Origin: JBBQXK01 sp038209775
GTDB lineage: Bacteria > Pseudomonadota > Alphaproteobacteria > Rhodobacterales > Rhodobacteraceae
NCBI GenBank assembly: GCA_038209775.1
Contig: JBBQXK010000028.1
Location: forward strand, 1 to 45,103
Length of the DNA: 45,103 nucleotides
Reading direction: 5' to 3'
In this document: in pieces, positions 1 to 8,137 of the stretch
Position numbering within the stretch: position 1 is the first letter of the stretch
How the letters are laid out: every line of letters starts with the position of its first letter
Program-made: the position numbers and the translations under genes
The notes under the pieces: generated by a model
Told to the model about the DNA's origin: nothing
What the model saw: only the letters and a program-made list of their open reading frames with translations
Database searches by the model: none

Positions 1-37
1 TTGCAAGGTCAATGCCGATGATGGTAACTTCCGACAT
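1..37 (-). CDS. IS110-family transposase, N-terminal fragment cut by the window edge
   Basis: Read on the minus strand, an ATG at 37-35 preceded by a GGAGAGGA ribosome site opens MSEVTIIGIDLA and then leaves the window. The I-G-I-D-L-A start is typical of IS110-type transposases, in which this Asp belongs to the RuvC-like DEDD catalytic core. Only 12 residues are visible, so the family call rests on one short motif. If right, an IS110-like element lies immediately to the left, and its flank forms part of the leader of the sugar operon that starts at 323. Confidence 0.5.
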   Translation of the reverse strand, partial: MSEVTIIGIDLA

Positions 38-185
38 GGATGTCCTCTCCTTCTGTGATGCCTTCAACACTCATCACATTGGCACATTGCGATGCCGTCA
101 GAAGGGGCATCCACGCCATCAACAGAGCCGCTCGCAGGCGCTTCCCACTTCCTATGGATTGCGCAGCGGATGCAAAGCGGAAAGA

Positions 186-214
186 TTGACGACTTGTATT
201 AACAAGAATACAAC
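186..214 (+). promoter_or_regulatory. Putative promoter with HutC/GntR-type operator
   Basis: A -35-like TTGACG (186-191) and a -10-like TACAAC (209-214) are separated by 17 bases. Between them lies CTTGTATTAACAAG (193-206), a CTTGT-N4-ACAAG dyad like the sites known for HutC-subfamily GntR regulators. An overlapping perfect repeat, TTGTATT-N6-AATACAA, covers 194-213. The operon it precedes encodes a GntR/UTRA protein at 6352-7131, so autoregulation by repression is the natural reading. No other gene signal is seen between 38 and 322. Confidence 0.55.
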
Positions 215-322
215 TTTGATGATCAGGTTCGAATCTGACCCAGAAGCATGTTCTTTCTTGCGGGGTCCAGACGGCATGCCTGGCAAACTGCGCCTGAATG
301 CAACCCAACAAGGAGGTGTTAG

Positions 323-1561
323 ATGAAGCTTTCGATCAAACTGGCCCGGATCGGAGGAGCGTTTGTTCTGACCGCTTTCTCGTCCTCGGCCTTTGCCGAA
401 ACAACGCTGAACGCCCTGTTTATGGCGCAGTCGGCCTATAGCGAAGCCGATGTCCGCGCCATGACGGACGAATTTACGGCGGCCAATCCGGACGTAAAGG
501 TCAGCCTCGAGTTTGTGCCCTATGAGGGGTTGCGCGACAAGACGCTTCTCGCCCAAGGGTCGGGCAGCGGCTATGATGTGGTGCTGTTCGATGTGATCTG
601 GCCCGCCGAATATGCCGAAAGTGGCATCCTTCTGGACCTGTCAGACCGCGTGACTGCCGACATGAAGGCAGGCGTTCTGCCGGGTGCCTGGACGACGGTG
701 GAATACAACGGCAAGCAATACGGAATGCCGTGGATTCTGGATACCAAGTATCTGTTTTACAACAAGGATATCCTTGCCAAGGCTGGCATCGCCGCACCTC
801 CGAAAACCTGGGAAGAACTGACCCAGCAGGCACAGATCATCAAGGACAAAGGTCTGCTGGACACGCCGATCGCCTGGAGCTGGGCGCAGGCTGAAGCAGT
901 GATCTGCGACTACACGACGCTCGTCTCGGCATATGGCGGCGACTTTCTCAAGGACGGCAAGCCCGACTTCCAGAACGGCGGCGGGCTGGAGGCGCTGACC
1001 TACATGGTTGACAGCTACAATGCCGGGCTCACCAACCCGAACTCCAAGGAGTTTCTGGAAGAAGACGTGCGCCGGGTATTCCAGAACGGCGAGGCGGCTT
1101 TCGCGCTGAACTGGACCTACATGTACAATCTTGCCAATGCCGGACCTGACAGCAAGGTCGCGGGCATGGTTGGCGTGGTGCCGGCACCGGGTATTGCGGG
1201 CAAATCCGAAGTGTCGGCGATGAACGGGTCCATGGGTCTGGGTGTCACGGCGTCAAGCACGCATCCGGATGAGGCGTGGAAGCTGGTCGAATTCCTGACC
1301 TCGCAACCCGTGCAGAACAAGTATGCCAAGCTGAGCCTGCCGATCTGGGCGTCGTCCTATGAAGATCCGGCGATCACGGCGGGGCAGGAGGAACTGATCG
1401 CGGCAGCGAAGGTCGGCCTTGGCGCAATGTATCCGCGTCCGACCACGCCGAAGTATCAGGAACTGTCGGTCGCCCTGCAGCAGGCCATTCAGGAGGCATT
1501 GCTGGGGCAGGCAACACCGGCTGACGCGCTTGCAGCGGCTGCGGAAAACAGCGGTCTGTGA
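323..1561 (+). CDS. Extracellular sugar-binding protein of a CUT1 ABC importer
   Basis: This 412-residue protein is a family-1 (MalE/UgpB-like) periplasmic binding protein. It has a signal peptide with likely cleavage after A25 (AFA/ET). A D-V-V-L-F-D-V-I-W-P-A-E-Y segment follows, and a C-terminal lobe with the usual GSMGLGV and A-W-K-L-V-E-F-L-T motifs. The start is set by a near-perfect ribosome site (AAGGAGGTG, 309-317) six bases before the ATG. It heads an operon with two permeases, a SIS-domain enzyme, a PfkB kinase and an ATPase. It should capture the substrate that those enzymes process, possibly an Amadori compound or amino sugar. The family is clear; the ligand is inferred from neighbours only. 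Confidence 0.93.
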   Translation: MKLSIKLARIGGAFVLTAFSSSAFAETTLNALFMAQSAYSEADVRAMTDEFTAANPDVKVSLEFVPYEGLRDKTLLAQGSGSGYDVVLFDVIWPAEYAESGILLDLSDRVTADMKAGVLPGAWTTVEYNGKQYGMPWILDTKYLFYNKDILAKAGIAAPPKTWEELTQQAQIIKDKGLLDTPIAWSWAQAEAVICDYTTLVSAYGGDFLKDGKPDFQNGGGLEALTYMVDSYNAGLTNPNSKEFLEEDVRRVFQNGEAAFALNWTYMYNLANAGPDSKVAGMVGVVPAPGIAGKSEVSAMNGSMGLGVTASSTHPDEAWKLVEFLTSQPVQNKYAKLSLPIWASSYEDPAITAGQEELIAAAKVGLGAMYPRPTTPKYQELSVALQQAIQEALLGQATPADALAAAAENSGL

Positions 1562-1569
1562 CCGATCTT

Positions 1570-1600
1570 GTCCTCCGGGTGGCGTTGCGGCCCGGAGGAC
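1570..1600 (+). terminator. Hairpin between binding-protein and permease genes (attenuator or mRNA stabiliser)
   Basis: GTCCTCCGGG (1570-1579) pairs perfectly with CCCGGAGGAC (1591-1600) around an 11-base loop. It lies nine bases after the binding-protein stop. There is no T-tract, so partial attenuation or 3'-end protection of the binding-protein message is more likely than full termination. Confidence 0.6.
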
Positions 1601-1625
1601 CCCCTGACCGCACAAGGATCACCCC

Positions 1626-2510
1626 ATGTCTGGCACCTGGCTGACCACGCGGGCGTGGTTGCTGATGCTTCCGTTGCTGACGGTCATGCTGGCCGTCATT
1701 GGCTGGCCACTGGCCGAGACCGTGCGGCTGTCATTCACCGATGCCAAGCTGGTTGGCAACGAAGGCGCGTATGTCGGCTTTGCCAATTACGCCAAGATGC
1801 TGTCCGGCGCGGCGTTTCAGAAAACGCTGTGGGTGACCCTGTGGTTCGCCGTTGTGTCGGTGACCATCGAGATGGTGCTGGGCGTGCTGACGGCGCTTCT
1901 GTTGAACCAACGCTTCTATGGCCGCACATTGCTGCGGGCACTGATGATTCTGCCTTGGGCGCTGCCCACGGTGGTGAATGCCACGCTGTGGCGGCTGATC
2001 TACAATCCGGAATACGGGGCTGCGAACTCTGCCCTGCTGCAGTTCGGCATGATTGACGCCTACCGGTCCTGGTTGGGCGAGCCGGGCAGTGCGATGTGGG
2101 CGATCATTCTGGCCGACGCGTGGAAGAACTTTCCGCTGGTGACGCTGATTGCGTTGGCGGCGTTGCAATCGGTGCCGCGGGATACGGTGGCAGCATCGCT
2201 GGTCGATGGCGCGGGCGCTTTCCGGCGATTTCGCTATGTGATCCTGCCACATCTGGCGGGCCCCCTGATGGTTGCACTGGTGCTGCGCACCATCGAGGCG
2301 TTCAAGGTATTCGACATCATCTGGATCATGACGCGTGGCGGCCCGGCGAATTCAACCCGCACCCTGTCGATCCTTGTGTATCAGGAAGGCTTTTCGTTTC
2401 AGCGGGCCGGGTCTGGCGCATCGCTGGCGCTGATCGTCACGCTGATCGTCAGCGTGCTGGCCCTGACCTACGGCTTACTGCTGCGCAAATCGGCGGGGAG
2501 CAGCACCTGA
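1626..2510 (+). CDS. CUT1 ABC sugar permease (MalF type)
   Basis: A 294-residue inner-membrane permease with about six hydrophobic segments, the first near residues 10-30. The cytoplasmic EAA-type loop reads A-A-S-L-V-D-G-A-G-A-F-R-R-F-R-Y-V-I-L-P and docks the ATPase. The length and the G-P-A-N-S-T-R-T-L near the C-terminus are typical of MalF/UgpA partners. The stop shares one base with the ATG of the second permease, implying translational coupling. Together they form the channel for the binding protein at 323-1561. Confidence 0.93.
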   Translation: MSGTWLTTRAWLLMLPLLTVMLAVIGWPLAETVRLSFTDAKLVGNEGAYVGFANYAKMLSGAAFQKTLWVTLWFAVVSVTIEMVLGVLTALLLNQRFYGRTLLRALMILPWALPTVVNATLWRLIYNPEYGAANSALLQFGMIDAYRSWLGEPGSAMWAIILADAWKNFPLVTLIALAALQSVPRDTVAASLVDGAGAFRRFRYVILPHLAGPLMVALVLRTIEAFKVFDIIWIMTRGGPANSTRTLSILVYQEGFSFQRAGSGASLALIVTLIVSVLALTYGLLLRKSAGSST

Positions 2511-3355
2511 TGGAACGCCAAAGCCTGCTTGCGAAAGTCCTGATCCATCTGGCGGCGCTGGTCCTTGTCGTAGTGATCCTTGCCCCCGTGCTATGGCTGT
2601 TCGTGATGAGCATTTCGCCCGGCGCGGACCTGTCAGCGCGGCCGTTGACATGGTGGCCCAGTGATATCGACTGGTCCCGCTACGCCACCCTGCTGTCACG
2701 GGTCGAAAACAGCGCGGGGGCGGCAGTGACAACATCGTTGGCCAACAGCCTGATGGTGGCAGGCATGGCGACTGTGGCTGCAATTCTGGTCGCCGTGCCT
2801 GCCGGCTGGGCAGTATCGCGCACGCCGTCGGTCGGCTGGTCGCTGAACGCGGTGATCGCCACCTACATGCTGCCCCCGGTCGCTTTGGCGGTGCCGCTCT
2901 ATATGGTGCTGGCCAAATTCGGCATGCTGAACAGCGTGTTCACGCTGGCACTCGTGTATCTGACGATCCTCGCCCCGTTCACCACGTGGCTGATGAAATC
3001 CGGCTTTGACGGCATCCCGAAGGAGATCGAGGCGGCGGCGATGATCGACGGGGCCAGCCTGTGGCAGACACTGCGGATTATCACCCTTCCGCTGGCCTTG
3101 CCGACGATTGCCACCGCCGTGCTGTTCGCGTTCCTGTTGGCATGGGATGAGTTCTTCTACGCGCTTCTTTTCACTTCCGATCTGCGGGCAAAAACCCTGA
3201 CCGTGGCCATTGCCGACATCACCGGTGGGCGGGTCACAGATTACGGCATGATTGCCGCCGCCGGCGTTATCGCCGCGCTGCCACCGGTGCTGATCGGCCT
3301 TCTTATGCAACGCGCCCTGATTTCCGGGCTGACCAATGGTGGCGTCAAAGGATGA
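2510..3355 (+). CDS. CUT1 ABC sugar permease (MalG type)
   Basis: A 281-residue MalG/UgpE-like permease. The start used is the ATG at 2510, in the TGATG overlap with the upstream stop. The open frame continues further upstream but inside the first permease, so that part is not coding. The EAA loop is clear: E-A-A-A-M-I-D-G-A-S-L-W-Q-T-L-R-I-I-T-L-P. Hydrophobic segments begin near residue 10, and the protein ends in the common G-G-V-K-G tail of this subfamily. It pairs with the preceding permease. The next gene begins inside its stop codon (ATGA). Confidence 0.93.
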   Translation: MERQSLLAKVLIHLAALVLVVVILAPVLWLFVMSISPGADLSARPLTWWPSDIDWSRYATLLSRVENSAGAAVTTSLANSLMVAGMATVAAILVAVPAGWAVSRTPSVGWSLNAVIATYMLPPVALAVPLYMVLAKFGMLNSVFTLALVYLTILAPFTTWLMKSGFDGIPKEIEAAAMIDGASLWQTLRIITLPLALPTIATAVLFAFLLAWDEFFYALLFTSDLRAKTLTVAIADITGGRVTDYGMIAAAGVIAALPPVLIGLLMQRALISGLTNGGVKG

Positions 3356-4374
3356 CCATGACCGAACATACCCCCAAACCCGCTGGCCTGATCGCCATTG
3401 ACCATGAGATGGCGCGTCAACACAGCGATGCCACCGCGTCGTTTCGTGCAGCGCGCCCGCAGGCACAGGCGCTGGCCGAGGCGATCCGCCGCCACGGGCG
3501 CTTTGTCATGCTCGGAATGGGCGGCTCGCATGCCGTTGCCCGCATTGTCGAACCCTTGTACCGCGATCTTGGGATAGATGCGCTGGCGATGCCCCTGTCA
3601 GAACAGCTTGGCGCGCCTTTGCCGCTGGCGGGGCGGGCAGTGCTGGTTACCTCGCAATCGGGCGAAAGCGCTGAGGTGATCCGCTGGTTTGAAGCGGCTG
3701 ACAAACCCGCAGATGTATTTGGCATGACGCTGGAGGGCGGATCATCGCTGGCGCGGCTTGCCCCATCGCTAGTGGGGCATGGCGGCACCGAACACGCCTT
3801 TGCCGCAACGCGCAGCCTGACGGTGACGCTGGCGCTGCATCTGGCGGTGCTGGATGCGCTTGGGGTCAACCCTGATGCGGCACTTGCCGTGCTTGGTGCG
3901 GCGGAGGAGCGCGATGTCAGCCCCGCTGTGGCAGCACTGGCCGCTGTGCAGGCCGTGGTGACCTCCGGGCGGCGGCTGCAAGGCGTGGCCGAGGCGATTG
4001 CGCTTGGATTGACGGAACTGTCGCGGCGGCCGTGTTTCTCGCTGGAGGGCGGGCAGTTGCGGCACGGCCCGATGGAGATGCTGGGGCCCGACCTTGGCGT
4101 GGTGCTGTTTCGCGGCGATGACGCAACAGCGCCTTTGGTCACCGCTATGGCCCGGTCTGTGGTGCAAACCGGATCACCGTTGGTGATGTTCGACGCCTCA
4201 GGTCTGGCACCGGTAGAGGGTGCGGTCACACTTGCATTTGCCAAGGCCAGCGGTCTGGCTGCTGTCTTTGCCATGTTGCCGGTGGCGCAGCGGCTGATGA
4301 TCGGGTTTGCGGCCATGCGGGTGGCCGACGCAGGCACGCCGCTGCGATCCAGTAAGATCACAAGGACCGAATGA
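3352..4374 (+). CDS. SIS-domain sugar isomerase/deglycase (FrlB/AgaS/GlmS-like)
   Basis: A 340-residue protein with two SIS domains. S-Q-S-G-E-S (101-106) is the phosphate-binding loop. L-E-G-G-Q-L-R-H-G-P-M-E (231-242) carries the Glu and His used by GlmS-like isomerases and by FrlB. The length equals that of E. coli FrlB. In frl systems such an enzyme hydrolyses a 6-phosphofructosamine to glucose 6-phosphate and an amine; AgaS-type deaminases are the main alternative. It starts in the permease stop codon (ATGA) and is followed directly by a PfkB kinase, the expected partner for making the phosphorylated substrate. Enzyme class is firm; the reaction is inferred. Confidence 0.85.
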   Translation: MTMTEHTPKPAGLIAIDHEMARQHSDATASFRAARPQAQALAEAIRRHGRFVMLGMGGSHAVARIVEPLYRDLGIDALAMPLSEQLGAPLPLAGRAVLVTSQSGESAEVIRWFEAADKPADVFGMTLEGGSSLARLAPSLVGHGGTEHAFAATRSLTVTLALHLAVLDALGVNPDAALAVLGAAEERDVSPAVAALAAVQAVVTSGRRLQGVAEAIALGLTELSRRPCFSLEGGQLRHGPMEMLGPDLGVVLFRGDDATAPLVTAMARSVVQTGSPLVMFDASGLAPVEGAVTLAFAKASGLAAVFAMLPVAQRLMIGFAAMRVADAGTPLRSSKITRTE

Positions 4375-5298
4375 ATGCGCGCCCTTGCCGTCGCCGGAAA
4401 CGTCAATGTCGATCTGATCATGGGCCCGGTCACGCCGTGGCCGCAGCCGGGGACCGAGGTGATCGTGGCCCATGACGATCTGCGCGTCGGGGGGGCTGCG
4501 GGCAACACGGCGCTGGTTTGGCAGGCTATGGGCGAGGTGTTCCAGTTCGCTGCAAACATTGGTGCCGATCCGTTTGGCGCGTGGCTGGCGAAGGCATTTG
4601 CAGACCACAGCGCGCACTGGCCTGTCAGCCCGCGCCGCACGACCGTTTCAGTCGGCGTGACGCACCCGGACGGCGAACGCACCTTCCTGACCACCGACGG
4701 GCATTTGCGCGACATGACAGCGCCGGGCGTGATCGGATCGCTGGATGGGCCGGCCATGCGCGGTGGGATCCTGCTCCTGTGCGGCAGTTTCGTCACCGAA
4801 GGGTTGGCCGCAGATTATGATGCGGTGTTTGATTGGGCCGACCGCTTTGGCATTGCGGTGGCGCTGGATACCGGTTGGCCGCCAGAGGGCTGGACCGCCG
4901 CCGCCCGCACCCTGACATCGGCATGGCTTGCCCGCAGCCACATCGCCCTGCTGAACGAGGTCGAAGCGACCGGCCTGACGGACACTGGCACTGTCCACGA
5001 CGCCGCCAAGGCCCTGAAAGACGCCATGCCCGCCGACGCGCTTGTTGTCATCAAGCGTGGCGCGGAGGGTGCCTTGGGATTGGATGCCACGGGGCAGATT
5101 CAGGTCCAGCCTGCCGACCCCGTTCAGGTGATCGACACGATTGGCGCCGGCGACATCTTTAACGCGGGCTTTCTGGCCGCATATGCCCGCGTGCGGCCGC
5201 TGGACCAGTGCCTGCGCCAAGGGATCAGCAGTGCATCGCTTGCCATTTCCACCCATCCCCGGCGGTTTATCCCCGCCAGTCAGAGTGATCACCCATGA
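4375..5298 (+). CDS. PfkB-family carbohydrate kinase (FrlD-like candidate)
   Basis: A 307-residue ribokinase-fold kinase. G-G-A-A-G-N-T-A near residues 39-46 matches the first PfkB signature. D-T-I-G-A-G-D (254-260) is the second signature, with the catalytic Asp at 260 and the anion-hole glycines. It begins right after the stop of the SIS-domain gene. In frl operons a PfkB kinase phosphorylates the imported fructosamine before the SIS enzyme cleaves it, and this pair fits that logic. The start is the ATG at 4375, which keeps the N-terminal beta strand A-L-A-V-A-G-N-V-N-V-D. Substrate not determined. Confidence 0.9.
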   Translation: MRALAVAGNVNVDLIMGPVTPWPQPGTEVIVAHDDLRVGGAAGNTALVWQAMGEVFQFAANIGADPFGAWLAKAFADHSAHWPVSPRRTTVSVGVTHPDGERTFLTTDGHLRDMTAPGVIGSLDGPAMRGGILLLCGSFVTEGLAADYDAVFDWADRFGIAVALDTGWPPEGWTAAARTLTSAWLARSHIALLNEVEATGLTDTGTVHDAAKALKDAMPADALVVIKRGAEGALGLDATGQIQVQPADPVQVIDTIGAGDIFNAGFLAAYARVRPLDQCLRQGISSASLAISTHPRRFIPASQSDHP

Positions 5299-6371
5299 GC
5301 GCGCTTGCCATCGAGAACCTGCACAAGTCGTTTGGCAACGTCGAGACGCTGAAGGGCATCAACTTCGCGTTGGAAAGCGGCGAGTTTCTGGTGCTGCTGG
5401 GGGCGTCGGGCTGCGGAAAATCCACCCTGCTGAACATCATCGCAGGGCTGGCCGAGCCATCCGGCGGCGACATCAGCATTGACGGGCAATCCATTCTGGG
5501 CATGCACCCAAAGGACCGCGACATCGCGATGGTGTTTCAGTCCTACGCGCTTTACCCCAACCTTTCGGTGCGGCGGAACATCGGCTTTGGGCTGGAGATG
5601 CGCAAGGTGCCGGCGGTAGCCCGCGACAAGGCCGTACTGGAAACTGCACAACTGCTGCAGATCGAACCCTTGCTGGACCGCAAGCCCAGCCAGTTGTCTG
5701 GCGGTCAGCGTCAGCGTGTGGCGATCGGTCGGGCGCTGGTGCGGCACCCGAAGATCTTCCTGTTTGATGAGCCGCTCTCGAACCTGGATGCAAAACTGCG
5801 CATGGAAATGCGGACCGAGCTAAAGCGCTTGCATCAGATGCTGAAAACCACCGTCGTCTATGTCACTCACGACCAGATCGAAGCGATGACGCTGGCCACC
5901 CGCATCGCGGTGATGCGCAACGGTCAGATCGAACAGTTCGATACGCCAGAGGCCATCTATCAACGTCCGGCCACCACCTATGTCGCCAGTTTCGTGGGTG
6001 CGCCGCCGATGAACATGCTGACAGGCACATGGGCGCCCGGTGGACTGCAGATTGATGGGTCAGATGTTCGACTGTCACTGCCACGCCCGGCCACCGCGAC
6101 CGCAGGCAAGATCACCCTTGGCATCCGGGCCGAGGCGCTGCGTGATGGTGACACGGGGCCAACCTTTCCGCTGCTGGTCGATGTCATCGAACTGACCGGG
6201 CCTGAACTGATCGTGACGGGCCGGGTCGGCAGCCAGAAGGTGGTGGCGAGCCTTCCCGCCCGACGCCACGTGAACCCGGGCGATACGCTTGCCATGCAGC
6301 TAGCGGTGGATCAGGTGCATCTGTTCGACCAGACAACAGGACAACGGGTGAATGATGACCACCATCACTGA
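5295..6371 (+). CDS. CUT1 ABC transporter ATPase (MalK/UgpC/MsmK-like)
   Basis: A 358-residue ATPase with Walker A G-A-S-G-C-G-K-S-T (36-44) and Q-loop M-V-F-Q-S-Y-A. The signature is L-S-G-G-Q-R-Q-R, Walker B F-L-F-D-E-P-L-S-N-L-D, switch histidine V-T-H-D-Q. A C-terminal TOBE regulatory domain (I-R-A-E-A-L to H-L-F-D) is present. Full family length. It overlaps the kinase by four bases and the GntR gene by 20. ATPases of this group can energise several CUT1 importers, which matters here because the second CUT1 system (9.95-13.0 kb) has lost its own ATPase domain. Confidence 0.95.
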   Translation: MSALAIENLHKSFGNVETLKGINFALESGEFLVLLGASGCGKSTLLNIIAGLAEPSGGDISIDGQSILGMHPKDRDIAMVFQSYALYPNLSVRRNIGFGLEMRKVPAVARDKAVLETAQLLQIEPLLDRKPSQLSGGQRQRVAIGRALVRHPKIFLFDEPLSNLDAKLRMEMRTELKRLHQMLKTTVVYVTHDQIEAMTLATRIAVMRNGQIEQFDTPEAIYQRPATTYVASFVGAPPMNMLTGTWAPGGLQIDGSDVRLSLPRPATATAGKITLGIRAEALRDGDTGPTFPLLVDVIELTGPELIVTGRVGSQKVVASLPARRHVNPGDTLAMQLAVDQVHLFDQTTGQRVNDDHHH

Positions 6372-7131
6372 CGCCCCCCCAAACAAACCAGCGCGCCGCA
6401 AACGGCCTATTCGCCGCGCCGGTGCGGCCCCGATTTATATGCAGGTCGCAGAAATCCTGAACGAAGAAATCAAATCGCTGGACGGTGCCTATTCCGCCCT
6501 GCCTTCCGAAGGCGATCTGTCGCGCGAATTCGGTGTATCGCGGGTGACGGTCCGGCAGGCGCTGAAACAGCTTGAGGCGCGGGGTGCGATCTACAGCGAA
6601 CAGGGCCGTGGCTATTTCACCACCACCTCGCGGATGCAGGGCCTGTCGGGGTTTCACAGCTTTACCTCCGAGGTGCAGCGGTTGGGCGGTGTGGCGCACT
6701 CGACCCTGATCGATTTTGCGCAGGACGCGCGGCTGCCCGATGCTTTTCGCCGACATCTCAAGGTCGATGAAAACGAAGCCTTCGTCGCGGTGCGACGCGT
6801 GCGGTCGATGGATGGCAGGCCGGTTGCGTTGGAAGATGCCTATCTGCCGGCGTCGATGTATCCACAGGCAGACCGCAAGATGTTCGAGGAAGGCTCGCTT
6901 TACGACCGTATGACGCGCGGCTGGGGCATCGTTCCGGCATGGACGGATGCGCTGTTCGAACCCGTCGCTGCAACGGTCGAGGAGGCCCGCTATCTGGGTA
7001 TCGATCCCGGCGCGCCGGTCCTTGCCGTCTGGCGGGTCACGGCAACCGAGACTGATCAGGTCTGCGAATATGTCAGGTCAATCTACCGGGGCGCCGGGTT
7101 CATGCTGCACGTCAACCGTTACCGGCTATAG
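6352..7131 (+). CDS. GntR-family transcriptional regulator, HutC/UTRA subfamily
   Basis: A 259-residue regulator. The N-terminal winged helix carries L-P-S-E-G-D-L-S-R-E-F-G-V-S-R-V-T-V-R-Q-A. A UTRA effector-binding domain follows, with a characteristic L-P-A-S-M-Y-P and a final V-C-E-Y-V-R-S-I-Y-R-G. UTRA domains bind sugars or amino sugars, often phosphorylated. The likely target is the CTTGT-N4-ACAAG dyad at 193-206. FrlR of the frl system belongs to the same subfamily. The gene overlaps the ATPase end by 20 bases. Confidence 0.92.
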   Translation: MMTTITDAPPNKPARRKRPIRRAGAAPIYMQVAEILNEEIKSLDGAYSALPSEGDLSREFGVSRVTVRQALKQLEARGAIYSEQGRGYFTTTSRMQGLSGFHSFTSEVQRLGGVAHSTLIDFAQDARLPDAFRRHLKVDENEAFVAVRRVRSMDGRPVALEDAYLPASMYPQADRKMFEEGSLYDRMTRGWGIVPAWTDALFEPVAATVEEARYLGIDPGAPVLAVWRVTATETDQVCEYVRSIYRGAGFMLHVNRYRL

Positions 7132-7139
7132 GGGGTGGT

Positions 7140-8093
7140 GTGCTGAACGCGATTGGCGTCGATATCGGCGGGAGCAGCACCAAGATTGAGCTCGTGACTC
7201 CCGCGGGGGAAATCCGTGACCGAGCCCGAATCGTGGCGATTGCGGATGAGCCGGGTGATGCTTTTGCGCACCGTCTGGTCGCCGCAATCCGCGTTCTTTT
7301 GCAAAAAGGGCCCGTTGGTGGCATCGGCATCGGCTATCCCGGCCCCATCCACCCGGGCAACCTGGCGGGCGGCATCGGCAATGTGCCGGGGCTGATTGAT
7401 TTTTCTTTGGCGATGGCGATCACCGGTCGCTTGGGTCTGCCGGCGCGGCTGGAAAACGACGCAACCGCAGCCGCGCTAGCCGAGGCGCGGTTTGGTGCGG
7501 GGCGGGGGTCGGGGCGGATGCTGATGGTCACAGCCGGGACCGGCATCGGCGTGGCCTTGATCGCGGATGGTGTTGCGATGATTACATCCGGCGGCTGCCT
7601 GGGCGATGCCGGGCATATGATTGTGGATGGCACGTCGGCGCGTCGCTGCCGTCTGGGCTGCACCGGCTGTCTTGAGGCGCTGGCGTCATCCGAGGCGCTG
7701 GATGATCTTGCGGTGGAACAGGCGAGGATTGACGCAAATGGCGCAATCGCGCGACAGGCGGCAACCAGCGGGACGTCGGCAAATGCCGAAATCCTGATCC
7801 GATGCGCTCTTGCAGGCGACGGGAAGGCGCAGATGCTGCTGGGCGAGGCCGGACGCTGGATTGGTCGCGCGATCGCATCCTGGGTGCACATCTTTGCACC
7901 CGATACTGTGGTCATCGGTGGCGGGCTTGTGGCAGCCGGCCCCCACCTGTTGGGCCCCATCGAGGCTGAGACGCGCCGTTGCGGGCTGCCAGGATACATG
8001 ACGACGCTGCGGGTGTTATCGGCCGAGGGTGGCAATGACGCCGGTATTGTCGGTGCAGCAACCCAGTTTTTCCCTGTGGTCGCTACCTGTTGA
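7140..8093 (+). CDS. ROK-family sugar kinase
   Basis: A 317-residue ROK protein without an N-terminal DNA-binding domain, so a kinase rather than a NagC/XylR-type repressor. It shows the ATP-binding I-G-V-D-I-G-G-S-S-T-K. N-D-A-T-A-A-A-L-A-E contains the catalytic Asp. G-H-M precedes a zinc-binding cysteine cluster C-R-L-G-C-T-G-C-L-E (ROK signature). The start is a GTG at 7140 with a purine-rich GGGGGTGG just upstream, following the GntR gene. A role in phosphorylating glucose or an aminosugar released by the SIS enzyme is plausible but inferred. Confidence 0.9.
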   Translation: MLNAIGVDIGGSSTKIELVTPAGEIRDRARIVAIADEPGDAFAHRLVAAIRVLLQKGPVGGIGIGYPGPIHPGNLAGGIGNVPGLIDFSLAMAITGRLGLPARLENDATAAALAEARFGAGRGSGRMLMVTAGTGIGVALIADGVAMITSGGCLGDAGHMIVDGTSARRCRLGCTGCLEALASSEALDDLAVEQARIDANGAIARQAATSGTSANAEILIRCALAGDGKAQMLLGEAGRWIGRAIASWVHIFAPDTVVIGGGLVAAGPHLLGPIEAETRRCGLPGYMTTLRVLSAEGGNDAGIVGAATQFFPVVATC

Positions 8094-8137
8094 ACACCTG
8101 TCTGCTGGGCGGATGCCGGCGAGCCGGGGGAAGCTGG

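Noticed and set aside
3417..4796. Long open frame (459 codons) on the minus strand opposite the SIS and PfkB genes
   Set aside because: Its translation is low-complexity (Ser/Arg/Pro/Ala-rich) without motifs and lies opposite two well-recognised genes; it is a by-product of high G+C codon usage.
7140..8093. ROK-family repressor (NagC/XylR type)
   Set aside because: No N-terminal helix-turn-helix is present; the protein starts directly at the ATP-binding motif.
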